This document shows, piece after piece, positions 48,140 to 60,330 of a stretch of 64,000 nucleotides of DNA. Source of the DNA: Epiperipatus broadwayi. Lineage: Eukaryota > Onychophora > Udeonychophora > Euonychophora > Peripatidae. A program made the translations under genes and the position numbers. The notes beneath the pieces were generated by a model. It was not told where the DNA came from. It saw only the letters and a list, made by a program, of their open reading frames with translations, and did not search any database. The stretch spans positions 1,875,243 to 1,939,242 of the forward strand of contig JAQFVV010000207.1 in NCBI GenBank assembly GCA_028023455.1, read 5' to 3'. Position 1 is the stretch's first letter, and every line of letters starts with the position of its first letter.

Positions 48140-49558
48140 TGCGGTCTTCTGCCGACTTACAAACCCATCCATAGGCAAACAGAAGGTGTGTGGCGTATAT
48201 CTATAATCCTGCCCATAGCGGATCTCATACTACATCTACTACCTACACAAATATATCGAAACCATTGAGCCAATTCAACCACGAAACAAATAACCTAAGA
48301 TTACCCTCCCTTAATATAACCTTACAAAACTATATAGCCGTTCACGCCCGACTTAAATTTATCATTTAGATATGTTCGCACAGATAACTTTTATACAATT
48401 TGTTTTAAAATGTTAAATATAGATCGACTGCACAGATTCCACGGTCAAAAACATCCAAATTAAACACAATCGATCAAAATACAAAATAATCGATAACGTC
48501 AATTGCAAAAAGGGAATACACAAAACCCATGGCACTCACCATAAGATGCCTGCATTAACATCGTTGACCTATACATTCTAATTGACTGTGAAAATCTCAA
48601 CATCATCAACCGCTAACGAATCTATGCAATGTCTATACCCAACTTTAAATTTTATGCATTTAAAATTTAAACAATAAATAATTTATACAATTAAAATGAA
48701 TGAAAATGATTTTTTATCAATAACAAACATATAAAATTAAACATCAATTGATTTTAAACTTAAAGATCAGATAGAAATTCCATTTTAACATTTGAATTGC
48801 TTGCATGAAAGTTCTTAATTATTTAACATTTTTTTAAGTTCATTGTTAATAGCTTACGGAAGAAGAGTCCAGGTTCTTGTTTTTTCACGGAATCCTTGTT
48901 TGAAACCCGGTCAGATGTTCCGGAGGTAGCATTAGCTGGTTCATTTCGGTATCACAATCAGTTCATTTTTTAAAATAGAGAGAGAGTGTGTGATATGTGC
49001 GTCTCTATCACCACTCTCAAAAAACCAACCACTGGAACTGCCCAATACTCAATATTTCTCCTTTTTATATTATCCACACGGATTCAAACAACAAAACGTC
49101 ACCAATCCATCACTTTCGTTAGGGTCCGAGCCAAGGCTTGGTGCTTCCACCGGTCAAGCTAATTTCTCTTATCTAATTTCCATCTGACCCTGTAATTACA
49201 TAAGAGCCTTGAGGGCTAGCTTGTTTTTCAAATAATAAACAATCATTTCCATTTATAGATTTACAGGAATTAATTAATACCTGTTTTTATTTTAACTTAT
49301 ATTAATATTTTAATATTTAACTCTTGTATTTTTTTATCAAAAAAAAAATACGTTCAAATACCTTTTTTTATTTATATAAAAAAAAATATTTTTAAAGTTT
49401 AGCATCTGTGCGAATATATATATTTAACAACATTTTAATTTTAGCGTTTAGTTTTTTTTATAGATTTTTAATATATTTATTTTTATTTGCGAACTTTGTT
49501 TTCTTTTAAATTAATGTAACGACATATTTATATATCGTTACAATATATATATATATAT

Positions 49559-52365
49559 TGAAGTGGAATCTGAGATTCAGATTGCGCTTCACAGCCCACC
49601 TCAAATCTTCCGCTACCAAGCTAAATTCAAACCCTATTCTTGCGTATATATTCCGTTCACTAACACATTTTTTTGTTCTTTTTTTTATTATTATTAACTC
49701 ACATACTTATTAACGAAGATATATGCATAAATATCTGAATTTAAATACATACACACAAAAATAAAAGTAATAAATATAGCATTTAAAATTACGTATACAC
49801 AATAGGTAACGGAGGATTAATTATAACAAGCTATAATATCAATATATTATATTTTCTATATTTTGTTATTTTATAAAAGGTATAATAATTATTTATTAAT
49901 TGCAGCTCAGATATCTAGAGATATTGTAGAGACAAATGTGCTGAGCATATATTTATTGGAAAAGTTCGTTATATGTAATTTTATAAAACTGTGTTTTAAA
50001 ATTATTTTTGCTATTAAACTCTACTTTTCTTTTAAATCCAATATGGAAGATGTGATTGTAATTAGTCAAAATTATTTAAAGGTGAGAAACATAATCTTGT
50101 ATAATCTTCTAAAATAAATTTAATTAAAAGTTTCTCTAAAATCAAAATTAGAAACTAAACTTAGTTGATTTACTTTTGTTACAAACATTTTTATCAAATT
50201 AATTTCAGTTGAATATTTATCTAACAATGGCATCTTCCATCACAATGGGTAAAAGTTTGTATAGAAATTCTTTTGGGGATTAGGTTAAAGAAAATGATTA
50301 GCAATGACCAATCAGGAAAGAATTCCAAAACTACCAAGGCATGGGATAATTACGAATTAATTAGACAGAGGAACTAAGACTGTCAAGGAGAGCAGTTGCC
50401 AAGTAAATTTGCATTTGTTAATTTCAATGTGTCATGAGTGAATCCACTTCACCTTTCTTGCCATTCGAGATGACCTTCCCTGAAATCTGTGCCCATGGAT
50501 CCCGATACTCATAGACTATAATTATATGCCTATTCGTTAAATAATAAACTTACCACCTGCCTGAATAACTAAGTTTGACAAACTAGATTTACTCTCTGAG
50601 GGAATCTGAAAATCATCAAAAGAACCACCACATTTGTACAGAGATAATCATTTCAAATGCTGCTAGACTCTTAAAGTTACCATGAACAATTTTAACTCTC
50701 ACCTATCTATTTCTGTCAACATTTTGTAAAGCGTTTAATTTGTAAAATTTAGTATTAGTTATGAATCAATTTGTAAATTCTTACCTTTTAGTTAATTGTA
50801 CTGTGTTCTCTCTATATAACTTTGCAATAATCTCTCCCACATTAAACCTCTCCTGAACAATTATTATTTCTTGATTTCATGTCTATGCGGCAATACTTTA
50901 TTTTCATTATTATATTTTATATTTTCATATACTAAATTATATGTCGATAATTTTCCCCAGAATCGCAAATGCTTATGCTATTTTTTTTTATATAAAAGAA
51001 AAACCTTCCTTACCTTTCAGATGGTGATTAATCTAATATTTAAAAGAAACAAATTTGTTATTCTTAGTATAGTGGTTTCCTGCCAGTCTCGGGAAATAAA
51101 ATCAGAATTTGATAATTATTGTCCAGTGTTATTTTAGAAAAACTAAGTAAAAATCTATTTTCGTAGAAATGTGTTTTTTTTGGTTAATTAAATAATAGCG
51201 CTAACTTCTAAAAACTGTAAATAGATTTATATGAGTTAAATTAATATTACTTTTTTGAAATCATTAACCACCTTCGACTTTATATATATATATATCACAA
51301 TATGAAAAGTATTTATTTATTAAAGCAATCAAAACCAAAAATTTATACTAGTTATACGTTGAGGAAAGTTTACATGTAGTTTAAAGTAATACATAAAGGG
51401 GGGGATCCTTTAGTTCTATGAGCTATATTATATTAGCATAAAATGTAATTCTTCCATGTCCACATAGTAATCAAATCATACCAGTATGCTGGGTTTTTAT
51501 TAATAAAGATAGGCGATAATTCTTTATTTTTTAGTTAAGTATATGTATTTATATTAATGCAAGCGTTACGAATATACCGACCTTAGTTTTACATATATAT
51601 TTATGCTTCATTCATTTTGACTTCCAATACCAAGGACAAGGTTTGACAAACCACTTTTGGACTTTTCAGCGCGAGATATTATTGCATAGGGTTCGCTCTG
51701 GCAAAAGTCCAGCCTATGGCAATTCAATAAAGCGCGTTCTTCGTTGTTTATGACCCGACCCTGCCAACGTTTGCAGAGAGTCGCCTTCTTTAACTGTGAA
51801 TTGAAGGACCTTCTTGGATCTCAGAATAGATTTCTCCATTGCCATCATCCACGTACCGCTCTCCCATATTTCATTCTCATTAAAGCCTATCAATGCTCCT
51901 AAACCATACTGTTATAATTATGCTAAATGGATTGCCATTTTTTATATTTCATTCACACTTTCAGATACAATATTTCTGCCATAATTATTATTTCTTAAAT
52001 TAGCTTCCCACATATGCTCTTATTTTGCAAACGTGAATGCTATTTTATTACTTAAACATAATTACTTTTTGCCATCAAATTCAATAAACTTATGTGTTGG
52101 TTCAAGTGCTGTTGTTTTATTAATGGTGGATTCAAAGAACCTTAAGTAACTGTAGTTTAGCGCTATTATTAAAAATCTTAGGTATCCCATACAATCGGCA
52201 AATTATTGACATATAAATAGCCACATTAGAACAAGGCCATAAATTATGTGTAATTGCTGATTAAATACGTTCATTTTATAGCATTGTAAGAGAGGTTAAT
52301 GTCATCTAAGAAAGATAAATACCCATTTTGTTTACATTTTAACACAAAATAATGTTTGCAATCAA
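49559..52365. repeat. 2.8 kb repeat, copy 1
   Basis: Starts TGAAGTGGAATCTGAG and ends TTTGCAATCA, flanked by (TA)n on both sides. It is about 96-97% identical by eye to 60331-63140. TATAAATAG occurs at 52212-52220, about 150 bp before the right end, and is kept in copy 2. TG...CA ends exist in either orientation. No long protein frame is present; the 84- and 88-codon frames (49863-50117, 50871-51137) are not both kept in copy 2. A solo LTR or large non-autonomous element is likely. Confidence 0.75.
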
Positions 52366-55300
52366 TTATATATATATATTGTGCCATTACAATTTGGTCA
52401 CTAGCCAAATTTATAGTAATGTGCATGTAGAAAAGGTAAACCAAAAATCATCATCACAATTTTATATAATCATAAAAGAAGCTGTAGGGCAGCCAAGTTC
52501 AAACCCTTCCAGATCAAAATTTCAAAAGCTTTAAACAGAAAGAATGGGACAACAATTATATGCTTTATTTGTGTGTGTGTTGATAGAAAGGTAATACACA
52601 CATTTAAACTATTTAATATTTAAATTTTCTTTAAAAAGCAAAGTTATAATCATACATATAGGCAATGTATTTAAATTATTTATTTTTTTATATTTCAAAT
52701 ATTCAACATTTACTTTCTTTAAAACTAACCTTCTTGATCAATTCTAACATTTTTTCTATACTTTTATTTTCTTTCTTTAATTATAAGTGGGTTTAAAAGT
52801 TACAGATTTAATTAAATAATTGGGTTATAATTACTAAGCTAGCAATTATAGTATTTAAGGTTAGTTTATGAATGATTTGAAAGAATGCAGTGTTGTACAT
52901 TACATACAAAATTTTACATTTCCTAAATATTGAAAGAAAAGGAAGTATTAAATCTGTTAAATTATTTTTTGTACAATTTTTTTGTTAAAAGAGGAAATCT
53001 GTTTAATCAGATATCATCTTTTAGTAGGTTTTTTTGTAAATGATTGTCACTTTGGAGTATAATTTTTAAATTTCTTATCAAGATCTAAAGAAGGAACTCA
53101 AAGATTTGAAGTGTTACTGGATGTTAAAAAGAAAGAAAAACAAAAGAAAGGAAATAAGAATTGAGTCTATTTTTTTTTAAAACAAAAGGGTCTGGAAAAG
53201 GATTAAACTTTTCAGTTGAAAAATACTTTGGTTGAAAATAAATTAGAGATCTAATTAAAACAAATTTGTCCAAAAATAGCAAGTGATGCTATCTCTGATT
53301 GGTTAGTTAGCTAAAATTGGATATAAAAAGCTGTCTTAGATTATTATTGTGATTGATTGGATTGTTAAACTATCAAATTTAATGCTGAAAATATAAAAAA
53401 ATGCCTTGCTAGAAAAATTATATGTATGTTCCATCGATTCCTGACCATCTGGAGGAAGCTGCACATCACATAGGAAAGAAAAGATGTGTCTAAAATAATA
53501 TTCTACACCTTTCAACTGACCAGATAAATAAGATGTTTTTAATAGAAGGAAGAAAGCATTCACCTGCATTCAAAGAAGATGAATTAATCTACTGATAAAT
53601 ATTAATCATCAAGTCCAATTAATTGTTACAACAACTATTTTAAACTCAAGAAAATTTACAAATGGAAAACAACTCTATTTATCCAATGCTTGAAGGAAGA
53701 GAAGAAAATTTAATATAATGATTTCCAAATTGTCCACTAAAGCAAATAACCTCAATAGAGTCATCATCATTAAATAGTTATACACCTCAAGAAAGAGATT
53801 GTTCCCACATAGTAGCTGCAGAAATATAGACAAGTTTGAACCCTTGAAAATTCGCCACAAACAAAAGATCGGTAATATGACTTTTTATATCTATTTTCTT
53901 TATGATATCAGTCTTAATAAACATTTTAGCAATAAAGTGGTATATTTTTATTTAAAGAACTTTAAAGACTATTCAGATCGATTAAAACAAGAATGTCTTA
54001 CTAATAATAACTTTGAGCTTCATAAATGATCTTGAATGTATGAAAATTATTTGTTTATTAATTTTACAATATTAATGTGTAAAACAATTTTTTTTTATGG
54101 TATTATGATTTTAGTTTTAACTAATATATTATTATTATTTTGGGTTTTAAATAATATTTTGTTATCATGGGATAAAACACGCACATACATAATGATATTT
54201 TATATGTGTATAATTGCGATTGAATGAGGAATAATGAGTAGTATTAGAATATTGGATTATTTTGTTTCAAGTTCAGTATAGATTTCAGCGCTTGGAAGGG
54301 AGGGGGAGAAAATAATTTAAGACTCTTTTCTAAAAACTTGCTCTTTCAATTTTACTAACATTTTTTTTTTTTTCTATTTACATGTTGGATTTTTTTAAGT
54401 ATGTGTGTTAATGAGCAGATAATATTTTTTGTCTTGAAATACTTTTCATGGTTAATGTGACGTCCAACTTAACACAAAATACATTTGAAGGGAAAGGGAG
54501 AAGAACTTAAAATTAATCTGAGGATTGTTATATAATCAATTATTATTATTATTCATGTCAATTTTCATATTTATCTAGAAATTTTTATGTATATGTTAGA
54601 AATGTAGTAATAAATATTAGTTTGTTTTATTAAACGAGGCGTATATATTTCATTAAGTGTAGTCTTGGTTAAGTGTGATTATTCATCATCATCAATGGTT
54701 GAATATTAGTTATTTAAGATATAAGTAAATATGCTAAAATTAAGCAATAATTATGAATTTCTTTATAAAATTTAGTTTTATGTTTAGGCTTAGTCCTAGA
54801 GCTGTAGTTGAAACCCTTGTCATTATTGTTATTATTATCATCATCATCATCGTCATCAACGTTTTAATTAATGAGCTGTTTAACTGTTTAAAGGCCATAA
54901 ATAAATATTGATTTTATAATATTTAGTGATCTCTTAGTATTATTATAACCACATCCCATCATCTATTTCATGCAAGGATGAGTGAATTGCCATCCTAAAT
55001 TAGTTATATATAATCTGAGCTAGTGAACTTATAAAAATATTGAAACACATTTGTTATGTTAAGATCTGAGAAATGATTTATGTTTAATGAACTCCACTGT
55101 GGTTTAAAGATGTTTTACTTTTACCTAACTATTAGTGCTTCTAGTGATATGGCTCAAAAAGCAAAATCTCTCATTTTTTATTAGAAATAAAGTACCAAAA
55201 AGGGATTCAAACCCGGTACATGTAAAAGGTTATTAGATATAACCGTGTCTAGATTCAGATAATCTAGTGGCGCCCTGCTAGACCATATTCACTTAGTATT

Positions 55301-55468
55301 TGTTTAAACATGCACTTAACATCAAACCAAGAAATGAAAGTGGATAAAACCTACAGTCTGTATACCTGAGTTATAATACATTGCTATAATAATTTGCTTA
55401 TAATAATTCTTGATAGTGTTATATTTTGAACCTTTACTTAGTTAATATCTATTTGAATACATTTAATT
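52366..55468. other. AT-rich stretch, nothing firm
   Basis: About 3.1 kb without a supported gene. It contains TATAAAAAG at 53322-53330, an ATC microsatellite at 54839-54853, and TGGCGCCC at 55268 without an LTR end before it. Confidence 0.35.
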
Positions 55469-55473
55469 AGGTT

Positions 55474-55525
<52 letters not shown>

Positions 55526-55530
55526 AACCT
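55469..55530. repeat. (TA)n flanked by inverted AGGTTACAAT/ATTGTAACCT
   Basis: A perfect palindrome: AGGTTACAAT, about 40 bp of TA, then ATTGTAACCT. Confidence 0.9.
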
Positions 55531-55553
55531 ATATATATATATGTATATATATA

Positions 55554-55934
55554 TCAAGTTAACTTAATAAATCTTATACATATTACTAAATATCTAAGTG
55601 ATTGTTTCATTTATTGAATAGAAATAATTTTGATGTCATATAAAAAGTTTCATTTACTAGATGATCGAAAATCACTAACAATAATATTCTAGGCATGAAT
55701 AAATTTCAAATAAGGGTCTTTTTGCGTCACGACTTTGTGATGCCGGCAGGCAGAAATAAATTAGATCAGTATCATTGGAATTGTTGCTCATAAGTTGGTA
55801 GATCTGGAAAATAGGCAAATAGGGCAGAGTTCATGAGTGTTTCTGACTTATGTATCTTGCGCATGATTGGACTTGAGGTACTTTTGCCTAGATGCTAGAT
55901 CTTGTTATATGAACAGACAAAATCGACCAGTACA
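55554..55934 (+). repeat. LTR-end repeat (family 3), copy 1
   Basis: 381 bp, matched by 63156-63536. The last ~150-200 bp also resemble the end of the family-1 LTR (shared AAATAGGCAAATAG, GCATGATYRGA, GTACTTTTGC and GAACAGAC), ending ACCAGTACA. It is followed by a leader that resembles 7793 onward, so it is best read as the 3' part of an LTR whose element continues to the right. Confidence 0.65.
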
Positions 55935-56811
55935 GGTTTTTTTTCCCCGGGTATGGACGCCCAGCCATGGGGTTATTAATTACTTTTACACCCTGCAGAG
56001 CCCTGAATAATAGATTTCAGTATTTATATAATGTTTTTTTCTAAAAAAATAAAAATACATGTAAATTTTTTTTTCTTGGTTTGTACACCCAGTTCAGATA
56101 TTGGTTTTTTAAATATTATACACACTAGGTACAAGTCATTACTAATATGTATATAATTTTCCCAATAATGTCAATCATATATGTAAATTTTTTTCCATAA
56201 ACAATATTCAGTATATATGTGATATTTTGTTCTTCTTCCATAAACAATGTTTTAAATATATATGTACACTTTCTTGGGGTGGTGAAAAAAAAGTAGTGGC
56301 AGCTTTTAAATACTTTTACACCTATAGTATATAAAAAAGTTATGTGCTTTAAATAGTAATGACATCTTTAATTACTTTATTATATTATGCATCTGAACTG
56401 CTGTAAAGCTGTCATAAATAAAAATATATATTTATAAAAATGTACAATTGATTAAAAGCTGATCATCTGGCAAAATAGTGTTGTAACAATCTACTCCTCT
56501 TGACTGTCGCCCAGTAGTAATACCATTAAAAATTTTGTCATTAGGTCGTAGATTCAATATACTGAAAAAAATATTAGAAACAATGATTTGAAAGGTTAAT
56601 GAGTTATATAGAGAGCATTATTTAATAAATCACACAACATGTACTCAAATATGTAATGCAAGTTTTGATATATTTTAATATGAAGTAATACAATTTTAAG
56701 ATGTTTCAGGTGCAAAGGAACAACAAAACCTAAAGACCCAGCAAAAAGGACTGAAGAATGAACAAGAGTAGGTTAGGTAACAATATGATATTTGAACAGA
56801 TATATATATAT
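55935..56811 (+). other. family-3 retroelement leader, part 1
   Basis: Begins GGTTTTTTTTCCCCGGGTAT then GGACGCCCAGCC, similar to the leader start at 7793. A short tandem repeat with TTCCATAAACAAT lies near 56185-56265. Non-coding. Interrupted by the solo LTR at 56812. Confidence 0.5.
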
Positions 56812-58877
56812 TATAACGATCGAAATGAAAGTGAAGATTGAATCTAACTGCAAAAACAATATCTGCAACTACCAGAGTGCCATCTAGGCATTTGAGTCTA
56901 GAAAAATTTATAGAGTAGTCAGATACGCGCTGTTAAGATTCCACTTTATTTAAATATTCCGATCGTTAGCCCAAGTCACTAGCTCAGCGGAGATGCAGAG
57001 ATAAAAATCTATATCTTAATTTATATCTTAAATATCAATAAATAAAAGCCACTGCCAGAAATTAACACATAAAAATATTTATTTACGCACATATAAAATA
57101 ACATTTAAATTTTGAGGAATAAGTTTAACATTTTAGATTTTTATATTAACTTTTAATTTTTACATTTAACTAAGTTTCAATGAGTTTAATAACTTATTTA
57201 GATAGTCAAGTATGAATAGACTACATAGATCTGCATTTGAAAAGAAAATATTCTTCCCTGATTTAACCTTAGGCAACAAATTTCGCAACCAAACTGGCGC
57301 CAATCCATCTGATACATTCATGTATTCAATGTAGCATGATATGACAACACAAAATACTATACTGTCAGGAAAGTACATCTGAACAGTAAGTAGAATTAGA
57401 GAAGACATTGACTCTCCACCAACAGGAATGTCACATCTGTTGGCAAGTAGAACAATAAACAAATAACTCCATAGAAATGGACTGCAGACTTCTGCCGACT
57501 TACCAACCCATCCATAGGCAAACAGAAGGTGTGTGGCGTATATATGCAATCCTGCCCGAAGCGGATCTCATACTACATCTACTATTACACAAATATATCC
57601 AATCCATTGAACCAATTCAACTACGAAATGAATAACCTAAGATTACCCTCCCTTAATATAACTTTACAAAACTATATAGCCATTTACGCCTGACTTAAAT
57701 TTAACATTTAGATACGTTCGCACAAATGAATTTTATAAAATTTGTTTTAAAATGTTGAGTATAGATCAGCTGCACAGATTCCACAGTCAAAAACATTCCA
57801 AATTAAACACAAACGATCAAAATACAAAGTCATCGATAAGCATCACTTGCATAGGGAATATACATATCCCATTAGCATTCATCGTAAGATGCCATAGTGA
57901 TATCGTTGACCTATATATTCTAATCGAATGTGAAAACCACAACATAATCAACCGCTAAAGAATCTATGCAACGTCTATACCCAACTTAAATGTAATGCAT
58001 TTAATAATTTCTACAATAAATATTACTACAAATAAAAATAATAAAATGAAAATGATTTTAGCAAAACTTAACTATATAAATTTAAACAATCAATTATTAA
58101 TTTGAAAATCAAATAAGAGTTCATTTTAAAATTTAAATTAGCTGAATCTTTAAAAAAAAATCAATGACGAAAGTTCTTAATTACTTTTTGGTTGTTGTTA
58201 ATTTGTAAAGTTCATAGCTCACGGTAGAAGAGTCCAGGTTTCTGCTTTTAATTCCCATGACACCTCCATTGGAAGATAATGTTCTGGAGATGGCAATAGC
58301 TGGTTCAAGGTATCACAGACTTTTCATTTTTCCTTTTTAAATAGAGAATGTGGTATGTGCGTCCTACCACCTCTCAAACACACAATGCTGGAACTGTCAG
58401 AAAAAACTGTATTGCCCTTTTTATATTATCCACACAGATTCAATCAACAAAACGTCATTAATCCATCACTTTCGTTAGGGTCCGAGCCAAGGCTTAGTGC
58501 TTCCATTGGTCAAGCTAATTTCTCTTTTTTTCTTATCTATCTTTCATCAGATCATTTTAATTATACAAAAGCCCACAGCTAGCTTGCTTTTCAAACAATT
58601 TATAAACAATTATTTCCATTTACAGATTACAAGAATTAATTAATACCTGTTTTTAGTTTTAAATCTTATACTTTTTTTTTATATAAAAAAGTACATTCAA
58701 ATACTTATTTATTTGTTTTTTTTAAAAAAAAATATTTTTAAAGTTTGGCATCTGTGCGAATGTATATACGTTTAACAAACATTTTAATTTTAGCGTTTAG
58801 TTTTTTTTTACTTTTATTTGTGAACTTTTAAGTTTTTATTTTAAATTAATGTAACGACATATTTATATATCGTTACA
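56812..58877 (-). mobile_element. solo LTR (family 2) in the family-3 leader
   Basis: 2066 bp, ends TATAACGAT and ATCGTTACA, with ATAT-type flanks on both sides (inside TA-rich DNA, so the duplication is ambiguous). Same family as 544-2676 and 45922-47989. A 127-codon minus-strand frame (57166-57549) shares ~50 codons (such as IPVGGESMSSL and SCYIEYMNVSDGLA) with 47352-47612. No internal element sequence. Confidence 0.88.
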
Positions 58878-59133
58878 ATATATTTTAAATGTTGGAACTA
58901 GAAGTTAATAATGCAAAAGGCAGGCATGGTAGAACACTAAATATAATGAATCAGGTATAGAGTGGGTACAGGTATGGGGGATCAGAATAAGGGGAAGACT
59001 GTTGAGAATAGGGGAGAGGAGTATCATGCCATAAATAAATAAAAACAAACAGGAAACCATAAGTGAGCATTTTTGTGTGTTAATAATAATAAATAAAAAT
59101 ATATAAATAAAATACACATATATCTATATATAT
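58878..59133 (+). other. family-3 retroelement leader, part 2
   Basis: Purine-rich then A/T-rich sequence between the solo LTR and the gag frame. No gene. The ATG context of the gag is AGCAGAATGGAGG. Confidence 0.4.
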
Positions 59134-60002
59134 TTGAATCTTAGCAGAATGGAGGTTGAAACCATGGAATCTGTGCAGAAACAGAACCTAAAGCTAGAAA
59201 CATTATTGGTGATTATGTTCACCAACATGGACAAAAAATTTGAAGCTAAGAATAATGAGATGAAGGAGTGGATGTCACCACTGTGTAGTGAAATAAACAA
59301 TAATATATTAAAACAAATAGATGAGATGCGCGCAGACTGTAGGAAAGGCTATGAAAAAGTTCACACTGAATTTGATTGCTCTTGGAGGATCATAAACAAG
59401 AAACTAAAACTATAGTATCCAAAATGACTGGAGAATTAATGATGACACAAAGTGTGATAGACAAGCAACTGCAGTGTCATGAAAAACAAGAAAGGATCAT
59501 TGTAAATGTGCAAGAAATGCAGACAGAATTTTAAGACCAGTTAGGGGGACTTAGAGATGAAGTTGATCAACTAAAAAACAGTGCAGTGAAAACTTTAGAA
59601 TTCAAACCTGATGAAATAGAACAAACCATGATTAAAGGAACAAGAGAGAAAGATGTGGTTAACTTCATACCAGATGAAGTACAATCAATACAGGAACAAT
59701 TTGATAGGAAATCAAATGTTATTATGCCCATAGGACAGATCTCGAACGTGCAAGCATACATTGTGAGGTTCATCCAAGTGAAATCATTTAAAAAGGATGC
59801 TGAAGAAAATCCAAAAGCACACATTGAGTGTCTTCAAGAATTGTTGCAATTTCAACAGATCTCGGCAGTGGATCACGTAGTCTTAGCGATTCACCATTTA
59901 AATAGGTATGCAAAATCATGGTGGGAAAAACATGAAAACAAGCCACCAGATTTTGAACAGTATGTGACAGCTTTGTTAAGGACATTAATGCAAGGTACGT
60001 AA
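59134..60002 (+). pseudogene. LTR-retrotransposon gag (truncated, one frameshift, one stop)
   Basis: First part, 59134-59412 (93 codons): a coiled-coil-like N-terminus with KFEAKNNEMKEWM and CRKGYEKVHTEF. The sequence shifts frame near 59400-59409, runs on in another frame with one TAA at 59532-59534, then stays open through 59586-60002. The last part is capsid-like: NPKAHIECLQELLQFQQ, HHLNRYAKSWWEKH, then FEQYVTALLRT. This matches the retrotransposon gag pattern (helical bundle, A..WW......F..F...L). The stop at 60000-60002 cuts it short; no zinc knuckle, protease or RT follows. It sits downstream of an LTR end and leader on the same strand. Confidence 0.75.
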
Positions 60003-60330
60003 AGCCAGTTGAACCACCTGATTGTGGGAAATATTAAAAGTAAGATAATAAATCACAGATGGATAGATAAGGAATTCGAACCATACTCTTAAAGAAAAAA
60101 TATGAATATAGTTTACTGTAATAGTTTTGCACTCAGTGATAGATCGGTCAAAAATTTTTTTTAGCATATAACAGCAAAGAAAAAAAATGGGGCTAACATT
60201 AGTTTGATAATTTTTTTATATATAAATAAATCACATATTCCTTTCAAACCAGGTTGTTCTTTTGTCACTGACAAACCAAGTAAGATATTCTTTTTACATT
60301 TTTTGTTAATCAATTGTAAGTCCGGGAAAA
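60003..60330. other. short non-coding segment between gag and 2.8 kb repeat
   Basis: No gene recognised. It probably includes decayed internal sequence of the retroelement. Confidence 0.3.

Larger units (their letters stand above)
45922..49542. mobile_element. LTR palindrome with a U3 end at both outer edges
   Basis: Left half: a complete family-2 LTR on the plus strand (45922-47989), followed by PBS and ~130 bp of leader. Right half: an inverted partial LTR (48140-49542), reverse complement of 45922-47338 with only a few differences by eye. Both outer ends read as the same U3 terminus, TGTAACGATATATAAATATG, and both abut (TA)n. The identical 65-codon frames in the two arms (46281-46478 minus, 48990-49187 plus) are U3 sequence, not genes. 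Confidence 0.9.

Noticed and set aside
46281-49187. Two identical 65-residue proteins on opposite strands
   Set aside because: They are the same U3 sequence in the two arms of the LTR palindrome, spanning the TATA region; not a gene pair.
49863-51137. 84- and 88-residue proteins in the 2.8 kb repeat
   Set aside because: The second copy keeps only part of one frame and interrupts the other, with no recognisable family.
55268-55275. TGGCGCCC as a primer-binding site
   Set aside because: No LTR end (…CA) or repeated LTR sequence precedes it; unlike the site at 47992, it has no supporting context.
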